A stretch of 64,000 nt of DNA from Hydrotalea sandarakina (GTDB lineage: Bacteria; Bacteroidota; Bacteroidia; Chitinophagales; Chitinophagaceae): assembly GCF_003254115.1 (NCBI RefSeq), contig NZ_QKZV01000009.1, positions 54,681-118,680 of the forward strand, in the 5' to 3' direction. Shown piece after piece: positions 38,124 through 46,977 of the stretch. The translations under genes and the position numbers were made by a program. The notes beneath the pieces were generated by a model. The model ran no database searches. It was not told the DNA's origin and saw only the letters and a program-made list of their open reading frames with translations. Within the stretch, counting starts at the first letter, position 1; each line of letters starts with the position of its first letter.

Positions 38124-38936
38124 TTATTCTTCCACCCCATTTGTGTACCCTTCATTGGTATTTTGTTTCAGTGCATTTTCTCTTTCCATTTCAATAATCC
38201 AATCTTTACGGCGCAATTCGAAATTGGTACCCAGGTATAAGCGCCTTACTTTTTCATCTTGTGCCAGCTCTTCCGCAGTACCATGCTTAAATATTTTGCC
38301 TTCTATAAGCAAGTAAGCTCGGTCGCAAATAGAAAGGGTTTCATTCACATTATGATCGGTAATTAAAATGCCAATATTTTTATATTTTAATTTGGCTACT
38401 ACAGTTTGAATATCTTCTACTGCTATGGGATCAACCCCTGCAAAGGGTTCATCCAACAAAATAAATTTCGGATCTACAGCCAATGCCCGGGCAATTTCTG
38501 TTCTTCTGCGTTCACCACCACTTAAACTATCGCCATTGTTATGGCGCACATGGTGTAAATTAAACTCGTTTAACAGTTGCTCTAATTTTTCCTGACGTTG
38601 CGCTTTTGTAAGCTTAGTCATTTCCAGCACTGCCATAATATTATCTTGCACACTTAATTTTCTGAACACACTGGCTTCCTGAGGCAAATAACCGATACCC
38701 ATTTGTGCACGCTTATACATGGGTAATTTAGTAATATCAATCGTATCAAGAAATACCTTTCCTTCATCGGGTTTTATTAACCCAACCACCATGTAAAAGG
38801 TTGTGGTTTTTCCGGCGCCATTCGGACCTAATAAACCAACAATTTCGCCCTGTTGTACATTCACACTTACATTACTAACAACGGTACGCCCCTTGTAGCT
38901 TTTAACTAATTGTTCGGTATGTATGGTTAAACTCAA
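38124..38936 (-). CDS. lptB: LPS export ABC transporter ATPase LptB
   Basis: Cytoplasmic ATPase of the LptB2FG machine that extracts LPS from the inner membrane. Walker [10 protein letters not shown], signature [15 protein letters not shown], Walker [21 protein letters not shown], and H-loop [10 protein letters not shown] are all intact and match LptB. 270 aa, with a C-terminal tail of about 25 residues ([18 protein letters not shown]) beyond the E. coli protein. Confidence 0.94.
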   Translation of the reverse strand: MSLTIHTEQLVKSYKGRTVVSNVSVNVQQGEIVGLLGPNGAGKTTTFYMVVGLIKPDEGKVFLDTIDITKLPMYKRAQMGIGYLPQEASVFRKLSVQDNIMAVLEMTKLTKAQRQEKLEQLLNEFNLHHVRHNNGDSLSGGERRRTEIARALAVDPKFILLDEPFAGVDPIAVEDIQTVVAKLKYKNIGILITDHNVNETLSICDRAYLLIEGKIFKHGTAEELAQDEKVRRLYLGTNFELRRKDWIIEMERENALKQNTNEGYTNGVEE

Positions 38937-38952
38937 TATGAAAGATTTTACG

Positions 38953-38960
38953 CAAAAATA
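38953..38960 (-). promoter_or_regulatory. Candidate -7 element of lptB
   Basis: Minus-strand TATTTTTG, exact TAnnTTTG match, with a predicted leader of about 12 nt. Confidence 0.4.
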
Positions 38961-39025
38961 GCGGCTGTATGATAAACTAACATATAAATTAGAGATTTAG
39001 TGAAAGATTATGATTCAGCTTTACA

Positions 39026-39056
39026 TAAAAAAATTCCCGAACAACTTGTCGGGAAT
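39026..39056 (-). terminator. Terminator after the DoxX gene
   Basis: ATTCCCGA (39033-39040) / TCGGGAAT (39049-39056) with a U run on the minus-strand side. Confidence 0.85.
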
Positions 39057-39078
39057 GAAGAAACAGAAACAAAGCACC

Positions 39079-39453
39079 TTATTCATTATGCGAGCCAATA
39101 TAAAATGCACCAGCAGCTAAACCAAGGTCTTTTAGAAACATGGTCATTGACATTCCTTGCATTTGCGCATCGGTAGCATGAAGCATGCCGGGCAAATGCA
39201 ATAGCAGTGCAAATAATACCAGCATTAATCCCAGCAAATAACAAGCTAATCGGGTTACTTTATTAATTATTATGGCAATTGCAGCCAATATTAATGCAAC
39301 ACCCACTAAATAAACCCAAAATATAGGTGCAGGAAAATAGGAAGGTATATAACCTTTCATAGCTTCGCCCATACGAAAATGGTTAATACCAAATATGGCC
39401 ATGATGATGGCATACCCTATGCTGGAAATGCGGGAAACAAAGTTTTTGTTCAT
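39079..39453 (-). CDS. DoxX-family membrane protein
   Basis: Small four-helix membrane protein of 124 aa (start ATG 39453, MNKNFVSRIS; a longer start at 39489 is unlikely). Motifs IFGINHFRMGEAMKGYIP and LLHLPGMLHATDAQMQ resemble the DoxX/DoxD-like group. Some DoxX proteins act in thiosulfate:quinone reduction, others in redox stress; this short one is uncharacterised. Monocistronic, with terminators on both sides. Confidence 0.78.
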   Translation of the reverse strand: MNKNFVSRISSIGYAIIMAIFGINHFRMGEAMKGYIPSYFPAPIFWVYLVGVALILAAIAIIINKVTRLACYLLGLMLVLFALLLHLPGMLHATDAQMQGMSMTMFLKDLGLAAGAFYIGSHNE

Positions 39454-39520
39454 ATAGATAACGATTTTGGTGAAGTAGAAAAGGTACAATAATTTTTAGA
39501 TATATTGTATAATAAGCACA

Positions 39521-39551
39521 AAAAAACACTTCTCCCTAAACAGAAGTGTTT
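39521..39551 (-). terminator. Terminator after lysS
   Basis: AAACACTTCT (39524-39533) / AGAAGTGTTT (39542-39551), U run for the minus strand. Confidence 0.88.
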
Positions 39552-39570
39552 CCTTTACAATGGTTTTAAA

Positions 39571-41091
39571 CTAGCTGTTTTTTTCAGGCCGCATTTGCGG
39601 AAACAACAATACATCTTGTATAGAAGGTTGGTTGGTCATTAACATACAAAGCCTGTCAATACCAATACCAATACCTGAAGTAGGTGGCATACCATATTCC
39701 AATGCTCTTAAAAAATCATAATCAATATACATGGCTTCCTCATCGCCGCGCTGCATTAACTTCAGTTGCTCTTCAAAGCGTTCACGCTGATCGATGGGAT
39801 CATTTAGTTCACTATAAGCATTGGCTATTTCTTTTCCATTTACCATTAATTCAAAACGCTCTACCAAACCTGCTTTGCTGCGGTGCTTTTTAGTTAGTGG
39901 GCTCATTTCAACCGGATAATCAATAATAAATGTGGGTTGCACATATTTGTGTTCACTTGTTGCACCAAAAATTTCATCAATTAATTTACCTTTTCCCATA
40001 TTATCAGCCACCTCAATATGTAATTGTTTACATACATTACGTAAACCGGCTTCATCTAAATGACTTATATCAATGCCGGTATTTTCCTGAATGGCATCAA
40101 AAATACTAATGCGTTTATAGGGTGCTTTAAAATTAATGGTTGTGTTGCCAACCTGAACTTCGGTAGTACCATGCAATGCCAGCGCAATTTTTTCCATAAG
40201 CTGCTCCGTAATTTCCATCATCCAGAAATAATCTTTAAAAGCAGTGTACCATTCCAATACCGTAAATTCCGGATTATGGGTTCTATCCATACCCTCGTTT
40301 CTAAAGTTGCGGCTAAACTCATATACCCAATCAAACCCACCTACAATTAAGCGTTTTAAATACAATTCGTTGGCTATACGTAAATACAAAGGAATATCCA
40401 AAGCATTGTGATGCGTAATAAAAGGTTTGGCAGCAGCACCGCCCGGTATAGGTTGCAACACAGGCGTATCTACTTCTAACGCTCCACGTTCATTTAAAAA
40501 TGCACGAATGGTGTTAATTAGTTTTGTTCGCTGCTCAAAAGTTTCTTTAACTGATGGGTTTATAATTAAATCAACATAACGCTGGCGATATCTAAATTCC
40601 GGATCAGTTACTTCATCATATACATTTCCCGCTTCATCACGTTTAACAACCGGTAAAGGTTTCAATGATTTTGTTAGTAGGGTAATGGTTTGTGCATGCA
40701 GTGAAATTTCACCGGTTTTTGTTATGAATACAAAACCGGTAGCGCCAATAATATCTCCTAAATCAATACCATGTTTAATTACATGGTCCCAAAAACTTTT
40801 ATCATCGCCCGGGCAAATATCATCGCGCTTTACGTACAATTGAAAAAGTCCTTTACTATCCTGAATTTTAATAAAGAAAACTTTTCCTTTATCGTTAATG
40901 CTCATGATTCTTCCGGCAACGCAAACTTGTTCGAATGCTGATTTATTTTCTTCGGTAAAGTTGGCTTTTATATCGGCTGAATAATGGGTAACAGGATACA
41001 ATGCTGCAGGGTAAGGCTCAATACCTGCTGCTTTTAATTTGGCTAATTTTTCGCGTCGAATAATTTCTTGTTCACTCAGGTGTGTATTCAT
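39571..41091 (-). CDS. lysS: Lysyl-tRNA synthetase, class II
   Basis: Charges tRNA-Lys. N-terminal OB-fold anticodon domain (about 55-170: VCVAGRIMSINDKGKVFFIKIQD), then the class II core with motif 2 (FRNEGMDRTHNPEFTVLEWY) and motif 3 (PPTSGIGIGIDRLCMLM). Start ATG 41091 gives MNTHLSEQE and 506 aa; the frame to 41115 adds eight unconserved residues. Confidence 0.97.
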   Translation of the reverse strand: MNTHLSEQEIIRREKLAKLKAAGIEPYPAALYPVTHYSADIKANFTEENKSAFEQVCVAGRIMSINDKGKVFFIKIQDSKGLFQLYVKRDDICPGDDKSFWDHVIKHGIDLGDIIGATGFVFITKTGEISLHAQTITLLTKSLKPLPVVKRDEAGNVYDEVTDPEFRYRQRYVDLIINPSVKETFEQRTKLINTIRAFLNERGALEVDTPVLQPIPGGAAAKPFITHHNALDIPLYLRIANELYLKRLIVGGFDWVYEFSRNFRNEGMDRTHNPEFTVLEWYTAFKDYFWMMEITEQLMEKIALALHGTTEVQVGNTTINFKAPYKRISIFDAIQENTGIDISHLDEAGLRNVCKQLHIEVADNMGKGKLIDEIFGATSEHKYVQPTFIIDYPVEMSPLTKKHRSKAGLVERFELMVNGKEIANAYSELNDPIDQRERFEEQLKLMQRGDEEAMYIDYDFLRALEYGMPPTSGIGIGIDRLCMLMTNQPSIQDVLLFPQMRPEKNS

Positions 41092-41112
41092 TTTATATAC
41101 AATTAATGGTTG

Positions 41113-41120
41113 CAAAGATA
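41113..41120 (-). promoter_or_regulatory. Candidate -7 element of lysS
   Basis: Minus-strand TATCTTTG, exact TAnnTTTG match, leader about 17 nt; no -33 at standard spacing. Confidence 0.45.
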
Positions 41121-41311
41121 AGTGCTAAGTACAAAGCTGCTATGCATTTTACGCTTATTGCAAATGTTAGGATATTTTGAATGACACTGCATAAAAATCA
41201 TAAGCACAAAAGGGGTACTTTTTGGTAAACATATAAACGGTTTTAAAAATCCGGAATCAATTGATTTAATAACAATAGATATTGTTTATTTAAACCTGAA
41301 TATTGCACTGT

Positions 41312-41905
41312 TTATTGTAAAAGTTGAGTTACTTCCGCATGGGTTAATTCACGCATATCACCCGGCAAAAGTTTATTTAAAGTTATAGTGCCTATTCTGT
41401 AACGCAATAACCGCAATGTTGGAAAACCAACCGCAGCAGTCATTTTACGAACCTGTCTATTTTTCCCTTCAGATATAATTAATGACAACCATGAAGTTGG
41501 AATGTTTTTTCGAAATCGAATTGGCGGTATGCGTTCAGGTATGTCAGGAACCTGCTGCATTAATTTTGCTTTGCATGGTTGGGTTGTATATTTAGAACCA
41601 TCCACACTAATAGAAACCCCCTTTTGCAATTGTTGAATAGCTGCTAAGGTGATGGCGCCATCAACTTGTACCCAATATTCTTTTTCTAATTTTGATTTTG
41701 GGTTTAAAATTTTTTTATTCAAACTTGCATCATTGGTTAACAATAATAAACCTTCGCTATCATAATCTAACCTACCTACCGGATATACATTTTGAGGAAC
41801 CGAAAAAAAATCTTTCAAACACAACTTCCCTTCGGTTGAAGTAAATTGACATAATACCTGAAAAGGTTTATACACAATGAAATATTGATGAACAGTAGGT
41901 TTCAT
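41312..41905 (-). CDS. 23S rRNA pseudouridine synthase, RluE/RsuA type
   Basis: 197-aa pseudouridine synthase without an S4 domain, as in RluE. The catalytic Asp is in YPVGRLDYDSEGLLLLTND, followed by KEYWVQVDG and GKNRQVRKMTAAVGFPTLRLLRYRIG. The RluE assignment (23S U2457) is by length and motif; RluB/RluF-type paralogues are longer. Confidence 0.88.
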   Translation of the reverse strand: MKPTVHQYFIVYKPFQVLCQFTSTEGKLCLKDFFSVPQNVYPVGRLDYDSEGLLLLTNDASLNKKILNPKSKLEKEYWVQVDGAITLAAIQQLQKGVSISVDGSKYTTQPCKAKLMQQVPDIPERIPPIRFRKNIPTSWLSLIISEGKNRQVRKMTAAVGFPTLRLLRYRIGTITLNKLLPGDMRELTHAEVTQLLQ

Positions 41906-41979
41906 GAGTTTTAAAAAATGAATTTTACATTACTAACAATAACAGTTTATACAATTTATATTATGGCAAACAATACAAT

Positions 41980-42003
41980 AAAAAAAATCCCGCTGAAGCG
42001 GGA
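41980..42003 (-). terminator. Terminator of the small RNA
   Basis: TCCCGCT/AGCGGGA hairpin (41988-42003) followed by eight U on the minus strand. No protein gene lies immediately upstream to need it. Confidence 0.85.
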
Positions 42004-42048
42004 CTTTATATATGGATGGGTTAGTAAGTACGGGAATACAAAATTCCC
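41980..42048 (-). ncRNA. Candidate small RNA, about 69 nt
   Basis: On the minus strand three elements line up. A promoter (TTTG 42083-42080, 19 bp, TAATATTG 42060-42053, one mismatch) predicts a start at 42048. RNA beginning there opens with hairpin GGGAAU-N5-AUUCCC (42048-42032), then a single-stranded 28-nt linker (42031-42004), then a GC-rich terminator hairpin UCCCGC-UUCA-GCGGGA (42003-41988) and eight U. No start codon with a useful frame lies in it. It ends about 75 bp before the rluE-like gene in the same direction. Family unrecognised. Confidence 0.65.
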
Positions 42049-42052
42049 ACCA

Positions 42053-42083
42053 CAATATTATAAAGAGTTTTTTCCAATACAAA
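42053..42083 (-). promoter_or_regulatory. Promoter of the small RNA
   Basis: Minus-strand TTTG (42083-42080), 19-bp spacer, TAATATTG (42060-42053); one mismatch in the -7 consensus. Confidence 0.6.
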
Positions 42084-42361
42084 AAAAAATGCAAACTATT
42101 TTATTCACATTTTTTTAAAAATTGTGAATAGTGAAATGCTTAAACAAGATGTTTTAATGCATGATAACAATTTTCAGTTTCGCAACTATTTCACAATTAA
42201 TATTTATTGATGCGCTGAAACATTGATAAACAGTGTATTTTAAAGCATTTAGATTTTTAGTAATTGAAAATTTTACAAATTAAAAAAAAGAATTTTAGAC
42301 CTTTGATTGCAGATTGCAGCAGCATTTTTTGCAATAAAATTTTTTTTTAAGAAACGGAAAC

Positions 42362-42369
42362 TACCTTTG
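42362..42369 (+). promoter_or_regulatory. Candidate -7 element of lpxD
   Basis: TACCTTTG, exact TAnnTTTG match, predicted leader about 20 nt. Confidence 0.5.
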
Positions 42370-42393
42370 CTTTTTACCCAAATTACAGTAATT

Positions 42394-43341
42394 ATGAAAT
42401 TTCCTACGCCTGTTACGTTACAATGGATGGCTAATTTAATTGAAGCAGAAATTGTTGGCGATACTTCAATTACACCAACCGGTATTAATGAAATACACAA
42501 AGTTGAAGCGGGCGATATTGTATTTGTTGATCATCCAAAATATTATAACACCTGTTTACAAAGTGCTGCCAGTGTCATTATTATTAATAGCAAAGACGTT
42601 ACCATTCCCGAAGGAAAGGCTTTACTTTTCACTGAACAACCATTTGAAGCATATTTAAAAATTGTAGATTACTTTAAACCTTTTACACCTTCTGCAAAAC
42701 CCATTAGCGACTCTGCAAAAATTGGTGAAGGTTCAATTGTTATGCCTAATTGCTATATTGGTAATAATGTTGTAATTGGCAACAACACAATTATTCATCC
42801 TAACGTTACCATTGGCGATGATTGTATAATCGGTAATAATGTTGTTATTCAGGCAGGCACTGTAATTGGCAGTGATGCATTTTATTACAATACCAAAAAG
42901 AACAGACCAGCTTGGTTTAAACGAATGAAAAGTTGTGGAAACGTTGTTATTGAAGATTATGTTGAAATAGGCGCAGGGTGTACCATTGACAGAGGCGTAA
43001 CCGGCGAAACACGTATTGGCATGGGTACCATTATTGACAACCAAGTGCATATTGGACATGATACAACTGTTGGTAAAAACTGTTTATTTGCTGCGCAAGT
43101 TGGTATTGCCGGTGCTGTTGTTATTGAAGATGGAGTAACCTTATGGGGACAAGTAGGTGTAAGCAAAACATTAACCATTGGTCAGAATGCAGTAGTGCTG
43201 GCACAAGGTGGTGTACCGAGCGATTTAGAAGGCAACAAAGTATATTGGGGAACGCCAACACAAGAAGCATCTGTTAAACGTAGAGAATTGGTATGGATTA
43301 AACGCATACCGGAATTATGGAAAAAAGTAATGGAAAGCTAA
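42394..43341 (+). CDS. lpxD: LpxD-type UDP-3-O-acylglucosamine N-acyltransferase
   Basis: Adds the second acyl chain in lipid A synthesis. N-terminal uridine-binding domain (about 1-95), then a left-handed beta-helix of hexapeptide repeats (about 100-290) with the catalytic His in IIDNQVHIGHDTTVGKN, then a C-terminal helix. Start ATG 42394 gives 315 aa beginning MKFPTPVTLQWMANLI; the frame to 42307 crosses the -7 element and is rejected. Bacteroidota can encode more than one LpxD-like protein, so it may be a paralogue. Its stop abuts the stop of the convergent epimerase gene. Confidence 0.87.
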   Translation: MKFPTPVTLQWMANLIEAEIVGDTSITPTGINEIHKVEAGDIVFVDHPKYYNTCLQSAASVIIINSKDVTIPEGKALLFTEQPFEAYLKIVDYFKPFTPSAKPISDSAKIGEGSIVMPNCYIGNNVVIGNNTIIHPNVTIGDDCIIGNNVVIQAGTVIGSDAFYYNTKKNRPAWFKRMKSCGNVVIEDYVEIGAGCTIDRGVTGETRIGMGTIIDNQVHIGHDTTVGKNCLFAAQVGIAGAVVIEDGVTLWGQVGVSKTLTIGQNAVVLAQGGVPSDLEGNKVYWGTPTQEASVKRRELVWIKRIPELWKKVMES

Positions 43342-44316
43342 TTATGCTAAATTGTATTTTTCTTTTAGCTCAGCGCAAATACGTTCAATAGTTTTATCAA
43401 TTGGTGTGTACTCAAAATTTACTGCATAGGTTAAAAAGCGAAAATTATCGAAACGAACTTTCGTTAAAGCCGTTTTTGCTGTTTCTTTTGTAATCATAGG
43501 TTCTTTTCTGGTAAACAAAGCTTTCAAAGCTTCAACCCGCCAAACTACTTCTGCAATAAAAGGGGTTACCTTTAAATGTGGTGGCTTTTTGCCAAAGCAA
43601 TGGGCAATAGTGGTAAATACTTCTTTATAACTTTTATTTTCACTGCTGATAATAAACCTTTCTTTGTTGCAGGTTCCGCGCATACAAATCAACATTGCTT
43701 TTACAACATCTTTCACATCAACAAAACCACTGGTGCCATCGGTGTACCAAGGATACCCCTCGTATATTTTTTTGAAAAAAGCAGTAGTGCCAGTATTCCA
43801 ATCGCCTGCACCCAATATCATAGAAGGATTTATAATAACTGCATTCAAGCCTTCACCAATACCACGCCACACTTCCATTTCACCCAAATATTTTGTTTTG
43901 CCATATTCGCTGTTACTAGTGGCCATGCTCCATTTCATTCTTTCAGAAATCAATTTACCTTCGCGCAATCTGCCTAAAGCAGCAACAGAACTAACATGTA
44001 CTAACTTTTGCACTTTCTTCTCAATACATACATTTACCACATTGGCTGTTCCTTCAACATTTACCTTGTGCAACATTTTTTTCATAGCAGGATTAAATGA
44101 AACCAAGCCGGCACAATGATAAACCTGATCAACATTTTCCATAGCAGCTTCTAAAGCGGGCACATCTAAAATATCGGCTTTTACCCATTCTAATTTATTG
44201 GCTAAATGTGGTGGTATATTTTTATGATAAATAGCTTTTACAGAAAAATCTCTGCGCAGTAACTCTTCAATTAAATGCGAGCCTAACAGGCCCGAACCTC
44301 CGGTTACTAAAATCAT
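43342..44316 (-). CDS. NAD-dependent epimerase/dehydratase family protein
   Basis: 324-aa extended short-chain dehydrogenase. NAD(P) loop TGGSGLLGSH at 5-14, VSSVAALG, and the catalytic YGKTK. Closest in style to dihydroflavonol/3-beta-hydroxysteroid dehydrogenase-like proteins (VYHCAGLVSFNP, NPSMILGAGDW). Substrate unknown. It ends exactly where lpxD ends. Confidence 0.85.
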   Translation of the reverse strand: MILVTGGSGLLGSHLIEELLRRDFSVKAIYHKNIPPHLANKLEWVKADILDVPALEAAMENVDQVYHCAGLVSFNPAMKKMLHKVNVEGTANVVNVCIEKKVQKLVHVSSVAALGRLREGKLISERMKWSMATSNSEYGKTKYLGEMEVWRGIGEGLNAVIINPSMILGAGDWNTGTTAFFKKIYEGYPWYTDGTSGFVDVKDVVKAMLICMRGTCNKERFIISSENKSYKEVFTTIAHCFGKKPPHLKVTPFIAEVVWRVEALKALFTRKEPMITKETAKTALTKVRFDNFRFLTYAVNFEYTPIDKTIERICAELKEKYNLA

Positions 44317-44394
44317 AGCAGCTTTTATTAATTAGAAAAAATTACATTTTATTGAAAAGGAAAAGTACAAAAATTTTTTTTCCCCGAACAAATT

Positions 44395-45840
44395 TTAGAA
44401 AGAATAATTGAGAATTAGATTAAGCAGCGACATGTTTACTTTGTTAATGACATATTTGGGATTGTTGTAGGTATTACCATAACCCTTTTTATAAACATAC
44501 AGGAACTCTGCATTAAAACCTGAAAGCTGTTTGGTAAAATGATATTTCACATCAATATTCAGTTGTGCATAAGAAGGCATACCATATTTGTTATCCGCCA
44601 CATTTTTTACATCGGGTAAGGAAAAATATCCCAGTTGCGTTTCTACTTTTAAAGGTTGTTTTTTCATTTGCCACTGCATATTCCACATAACCGCATTTAC
44701 ATTGGCATTGCCTTCATTCCTTTCGCGATACATGAAGGTATAAAAAGGTTCTATTCCCCACTCTCGCGGATTTAAATACCGGCCATTATTGGTAACACGC
44801 GTATAGTTGAGTGCAGTGTACCATTGTGCATTTTTCATTCCTAGCCTTGCAGAAATTACATAAGCCTTATTGTCCTTTTGCATATAAGTATAATGGGGAT
44901 TAGCATTTCCGCCATCATGAACAGCTTGTTGTGCTATCAACCGCAATCCTGCTAAGGGAATAAATGATGTATTTGTAGTATGAGTTGTGTTATTATAATT
45001 CAACTCAAGCATAGATGAATTAAATATATTTTCTACAAACATATTCCAACCTTTTATGGAAAATGCAGTATTGAATTGATGTGTATATCCCAATAATCCA
45101 ATGCCGGCAGAAGATAAATTACCATGATAGTTAGCCGCTGTTCCATCGGTATTTACACCTTGTGCATACCAACCCATTGAGTTGGCTACCGTAAACCATT
45201 CAATGGTGCTGCGTGGCGACATATTGTAAAGCCAACCACCCTCCCATTTATTTTTTGGTGTGCTCCATTCAACATACAAACCATCCTCAAAGCTCGGTCG
45301 CATACGACCATCCTGTGGATTAATGAAGGGGGTTTGTAATAATTGTTTGCCCAGCACAGCGGTAAAATTTTTGTATTGATAGCTGAGATTAAAGTATTCC
45401 AGCTTATACAAATTATTTGTTTTGGAAGGGTTTTGAATATTAAACAAACCTATTTCATAACGGTTAGGTGAGCCGGTTATTGAATCGGGTTTGGCTAAAT
45501 TAGAAGAGCCTAAATTAAAAGTATAAAACCCGCCCAATGCCATTTGAAAATGATGGAATGGGGCTGTTTGGTATTTAATACCACCGCCAAAAGCATTGGC
45601 ATAATAATCTGTTAATTGGCCTTCATTTAAGGCCGACATAAAAAAATATCGAAACCTGCCTTCAACTGTACCCTTTTTAAAAGCCTGCAATAGATTAGAT
45701 GTATCTTTTTTATCAACAGCTAAGCCGGTTGTATCATCATCAGCCCACAATAAACTTGCATCTGCAGTTGGCACAGCTGCAGTTGCCATTACTAATTGCG
45801 AGAAACAAAATCCGACAATAGCATATAATTTTTTAAACAT
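44395..45840 (-). CDS. OprD-like outer-membrane porin
   Basis: 481-aa outer-membrane barrel. A signal peptide (1 to about 20) precedes a body of alternating amphipathic strands rich in Tyr, Asn and Gly and ends with a terminal Phe. The block TVEGRFRYFFMSALNEG near residue 57 resembles the first strand of OprD-family porins. It is the last gene of the sulfur operon (35 bp after dsrE), which suggests passage of a sulfur anion or a related small solute, but that is inference. Confidence 0.7.
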   Translation of the reverse strand: MFKKLYAIVGFCFSQLVMATAAVPTADASLLWADDDTTGLAVDKKDTSNLLQAFKKGTVEGRFRYFFMSALNEGQLTDYYANAFGGGIKYQTAPFHHFQMALGGFYTFNLGSSNLAKPDSITGSPNRYEIGLFNIQNPSKTNNLYKLEYFNLSYQYKNFTAVLGKQLLQTPFINPQDGRMRPSFEDGLYVEWSTPKNKWEGGWLYNMSPRSTIEWFTVANSMGWYAQGVNTDGTAANYHGNLSSAGIGLLGYTHQFNTAFSIKGWNMFVENIFNSSMLELNYNNTTHTTNTSFIPLAGLRLIAQQAVHDGGNANPHYTYMQKDNKAYVISARLGMKNAQWYTALNYTRVTNNGRYLNPREWGIEPFYTFMYRERNEGNANVNAVMWNMQWQMKKQPLKVETQLGYFSLPDVKNVADNKYGMPSYAQLNIDVKYHFTKQLSGFNAEFLYVYKKGYGNTYNNPKYVINKVNMSLLNLILNYSF

Positions 45841-45875
45841 ATTATTATTGAATCATCAGCCGATGAATGCTTTCA

Positions 45876-46229
45876 CTAAAATCCGGCTTTAATATACGCC
45901 CATCCTTCGTGCTGGCGCTTTACTAACTCAGCAATTCCTGCAGGAACAATGTTAATTTGCGGAATGATTTGCTGTGGATTTATGCCATTAGCGTGCAGCA
46001 TATTTTGGCATACTTTTATTTGTACACCTTTTTGTATTAATGCAAGTATTTGCGGCACAAACGAATTATTTTCCTGAACACAAAAACTACTGCTACGCCC
46101 ATGGCAAACCACTTCTACAGCCACATCATTGGGCATAGCATTTAGTAAATTATTAATTTGAGAAATCAAACTTTTATATACATCAACCTCATTCGAGGTT
46201 AATTGAAAAACTACTTTATAGGTTTGCAT
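45876..46229 (-). CDS. DsrE/DsrF-like protein
   Basis: 117-aa DsrE-fold protein of the YrkE/COG1416 type: YKVVFQLTSNEVDVYKSLISQINNLLNAMP followed by VEVVCHGRSSSFC and VKVCQNMLHANGI, with three cysteines (Cys42, Cys50 and the CQNML Cys). Family members carry or relay sulfane sulfur. It lies inside the sulfur operon after the 61-aa gene and a strong hairpin. Confidence 0.83.
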   Translation of the reverse strand: MQTYKVVFQLTSNEVDVYKSLISQINNLLNAMPNDVAVEVVCHGRSSSFCVQENNSFVPQILALIQKGVQIKVCQNMLHANGINPQQIIPQINIVPAGIAELVKRQHEGWAYIKAGF

Positions 46230-46262
46230 GAGGGCATTTAAACATTAGAAAAGATATCAAAT

Positions 46263-46286
46263 AATGCTTTACTTCGGTAAAGCATT
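46263..46286. promoter_or_regulatory. Intra-operon hairpin with UUCG-type loop
   Basis: AATGCTTTAC (46263-46272), TTCG, GTAAAGCATT (46277-46286): perfect 10-bp stem. It overlaps the stop codon of the 61-aa gene. No poly-U follows on the minus strand, so it is more likely an mRNA stability or processing element than a full terminator. Confidence 0.55.
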
Positions 46287-46454
46287 TAACTGTTGTTGCA
46301 TTTTTTGCAACTGCTCTTCAATTTGCATTAACTTATTAATGATAAGAATATGCGTATGTACGGCATCAATACCTACCACACTATCTTTACTGGTAATAGC
46401 AGCTTTAATTTGTTGGTAGGTAGTAGTATCTATTTGATTAATATTCATTTCCAT
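46269..46454 (-). CDS. Hypothetical protein, 61 aa
   Basis: Unrecognised short soluble protein. Residues 35-57 (ILIINKLMQIEEQLQKMQQQLNAL) look like an amphipathic coiled coil, so it may oligomerise. No cysteine. Its place between an HMA-domain gene (11 bp upstream) and dsrE, with tight spacing, supports it as a real operon member. Start ATG 46454 or 46448. Confidence 0.6.
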   Translation of the reverse strand: MEMNINQIDTTTYQQIKAAITSKDSVVGIDAVHTHILIINKLMQIEEQLQKMQQQLNALPK

Positions 46455-46465
46455 AATAATGCGTT

Positions 46466-46726
46466 TTATTGTTTAAATGCACATTGAATGCTGGTCTTCA
46501 ATTTTTTAAATAAATTATTTTCTTCTTCAGGCGGATAGCCTAATGCAGCTAATTTTTCTTTTAATTCCTTTGGGTTTAATCCTACACCTGTTATAGATAC
46601 CATGCCGGTTGCCTGACTCACTGAAACATGCTGTACACCCGGCATAGCACCTATGTTTTTTTCAATAGTGTTAACACAACCACTGCATTTAATATTTTGT
46701 ACTCGAGTATCAAAAGAGGTTAACAT
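46466..46726 (-). CDS. Heavy-metal-associated (HMA) domain protein
   Basis: 86-aa ferredoxin-like copper/metal chaperone fold. The metal loop is KCSGC (Cys14 and Cys17), followed by VNTIEKNIGAMPGVQHVSVSQATGMVSI and LAALGYPPEE. A short tail has one more Cys (IQCAFKQ). In this sulfur operon it might handle copper or serve as a persulfide carrier; the metal is unknown. Confidence 0.88.
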   Translation of the reverse strand: MLTSFDTRVQNIKCSGCVNTIEKNIGAMPGVQHVSVSQATGMVSITGVGLNPKELKEKLAALGYPPEEENNLFKKLKTSIQCAFKQ

Positions 46727-46764
46727 ACTACAAAAAATAAAAGTTAAAAAAATTACCGATTGGC

Positions 46765-46977
46765 TTATGCTTTTGTGGTTTTAGCTGTTGGCTTTTTAAA
46801 CATACCAAAAACAAGTGCCCCCATCATTGCAAAATACAAGGTACTATTTATGGGTTTAGAAGTAATTAGGCAAGTGCCTGAAGCACAACCAATAAAATAA
46901 TAATACAAATAGCCAGCAACACCACCTACAATAGCACCGACAATGTGAAGCTTATTTTTGCGCATCCAATTCTTCAT
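46765..46977 (-). CDS. DUF6132-like small membrane protein
   Basis: 70-aa protein with two membrane segments (about 10-30 and 46-62) and the loop GCASGTCLITSKP between them, typical of a small Bacteroidota family seen near rhodanese and sulfur genes. Starts inside the end of the preceding gene (26-bp overlap), showing coupled expression. Function unknown; two loop cysteines could carry sulfane sulfur or metal. Confidence 0.75.
   Translation of the reverse strand: MKNWMRKNKLHIVGAIVGGVAGYLYYYFIGCASGTCLITSKPINSTLYFAMMGALVFGMFKKPTAKTTKA

Larger units (their letters stand above)
41906..42393. other. Intergenic region holding the small RNA candidate
   Basis: Gap of 488 bp between divergent rluE-like and lpxD genes. 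It carries the candidate small RNA on the minus strand (41980-42048) with its promoter, and the lpxD -7 element at 42362-42369. The rest is AT-rich with no supported ORF; the plus-strand frame 41918-42118 runs over the hairpins and is not believed. Confidence 0.7.

Noticed and set aside
41918..42118. 66-aa plus-strand frame between rluE-like and lpxD genes
   Set aside because: Runs through the terminator and 5' hairpin of the small RNA candidate; low-complexity Lys/Phe-rich product.
42733..43059. 108-aa Asn-rich frame antisense to lpxD
   Set aside because: Its repeats mirror the hexapeptide repeats of LpxD on the other strand.
43576..44119. 133-aa and 151-aa frames antisense to the epimerase gene
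   Set aside because: Opposite a clear short-chain dehydrogenase; no domain.
44395..45840. Reading the porin as a TonB-dependent receptor
   Set aside because: No plug domain, no TonB box, and only 481 aa; OprD-like barrel is the better fit.
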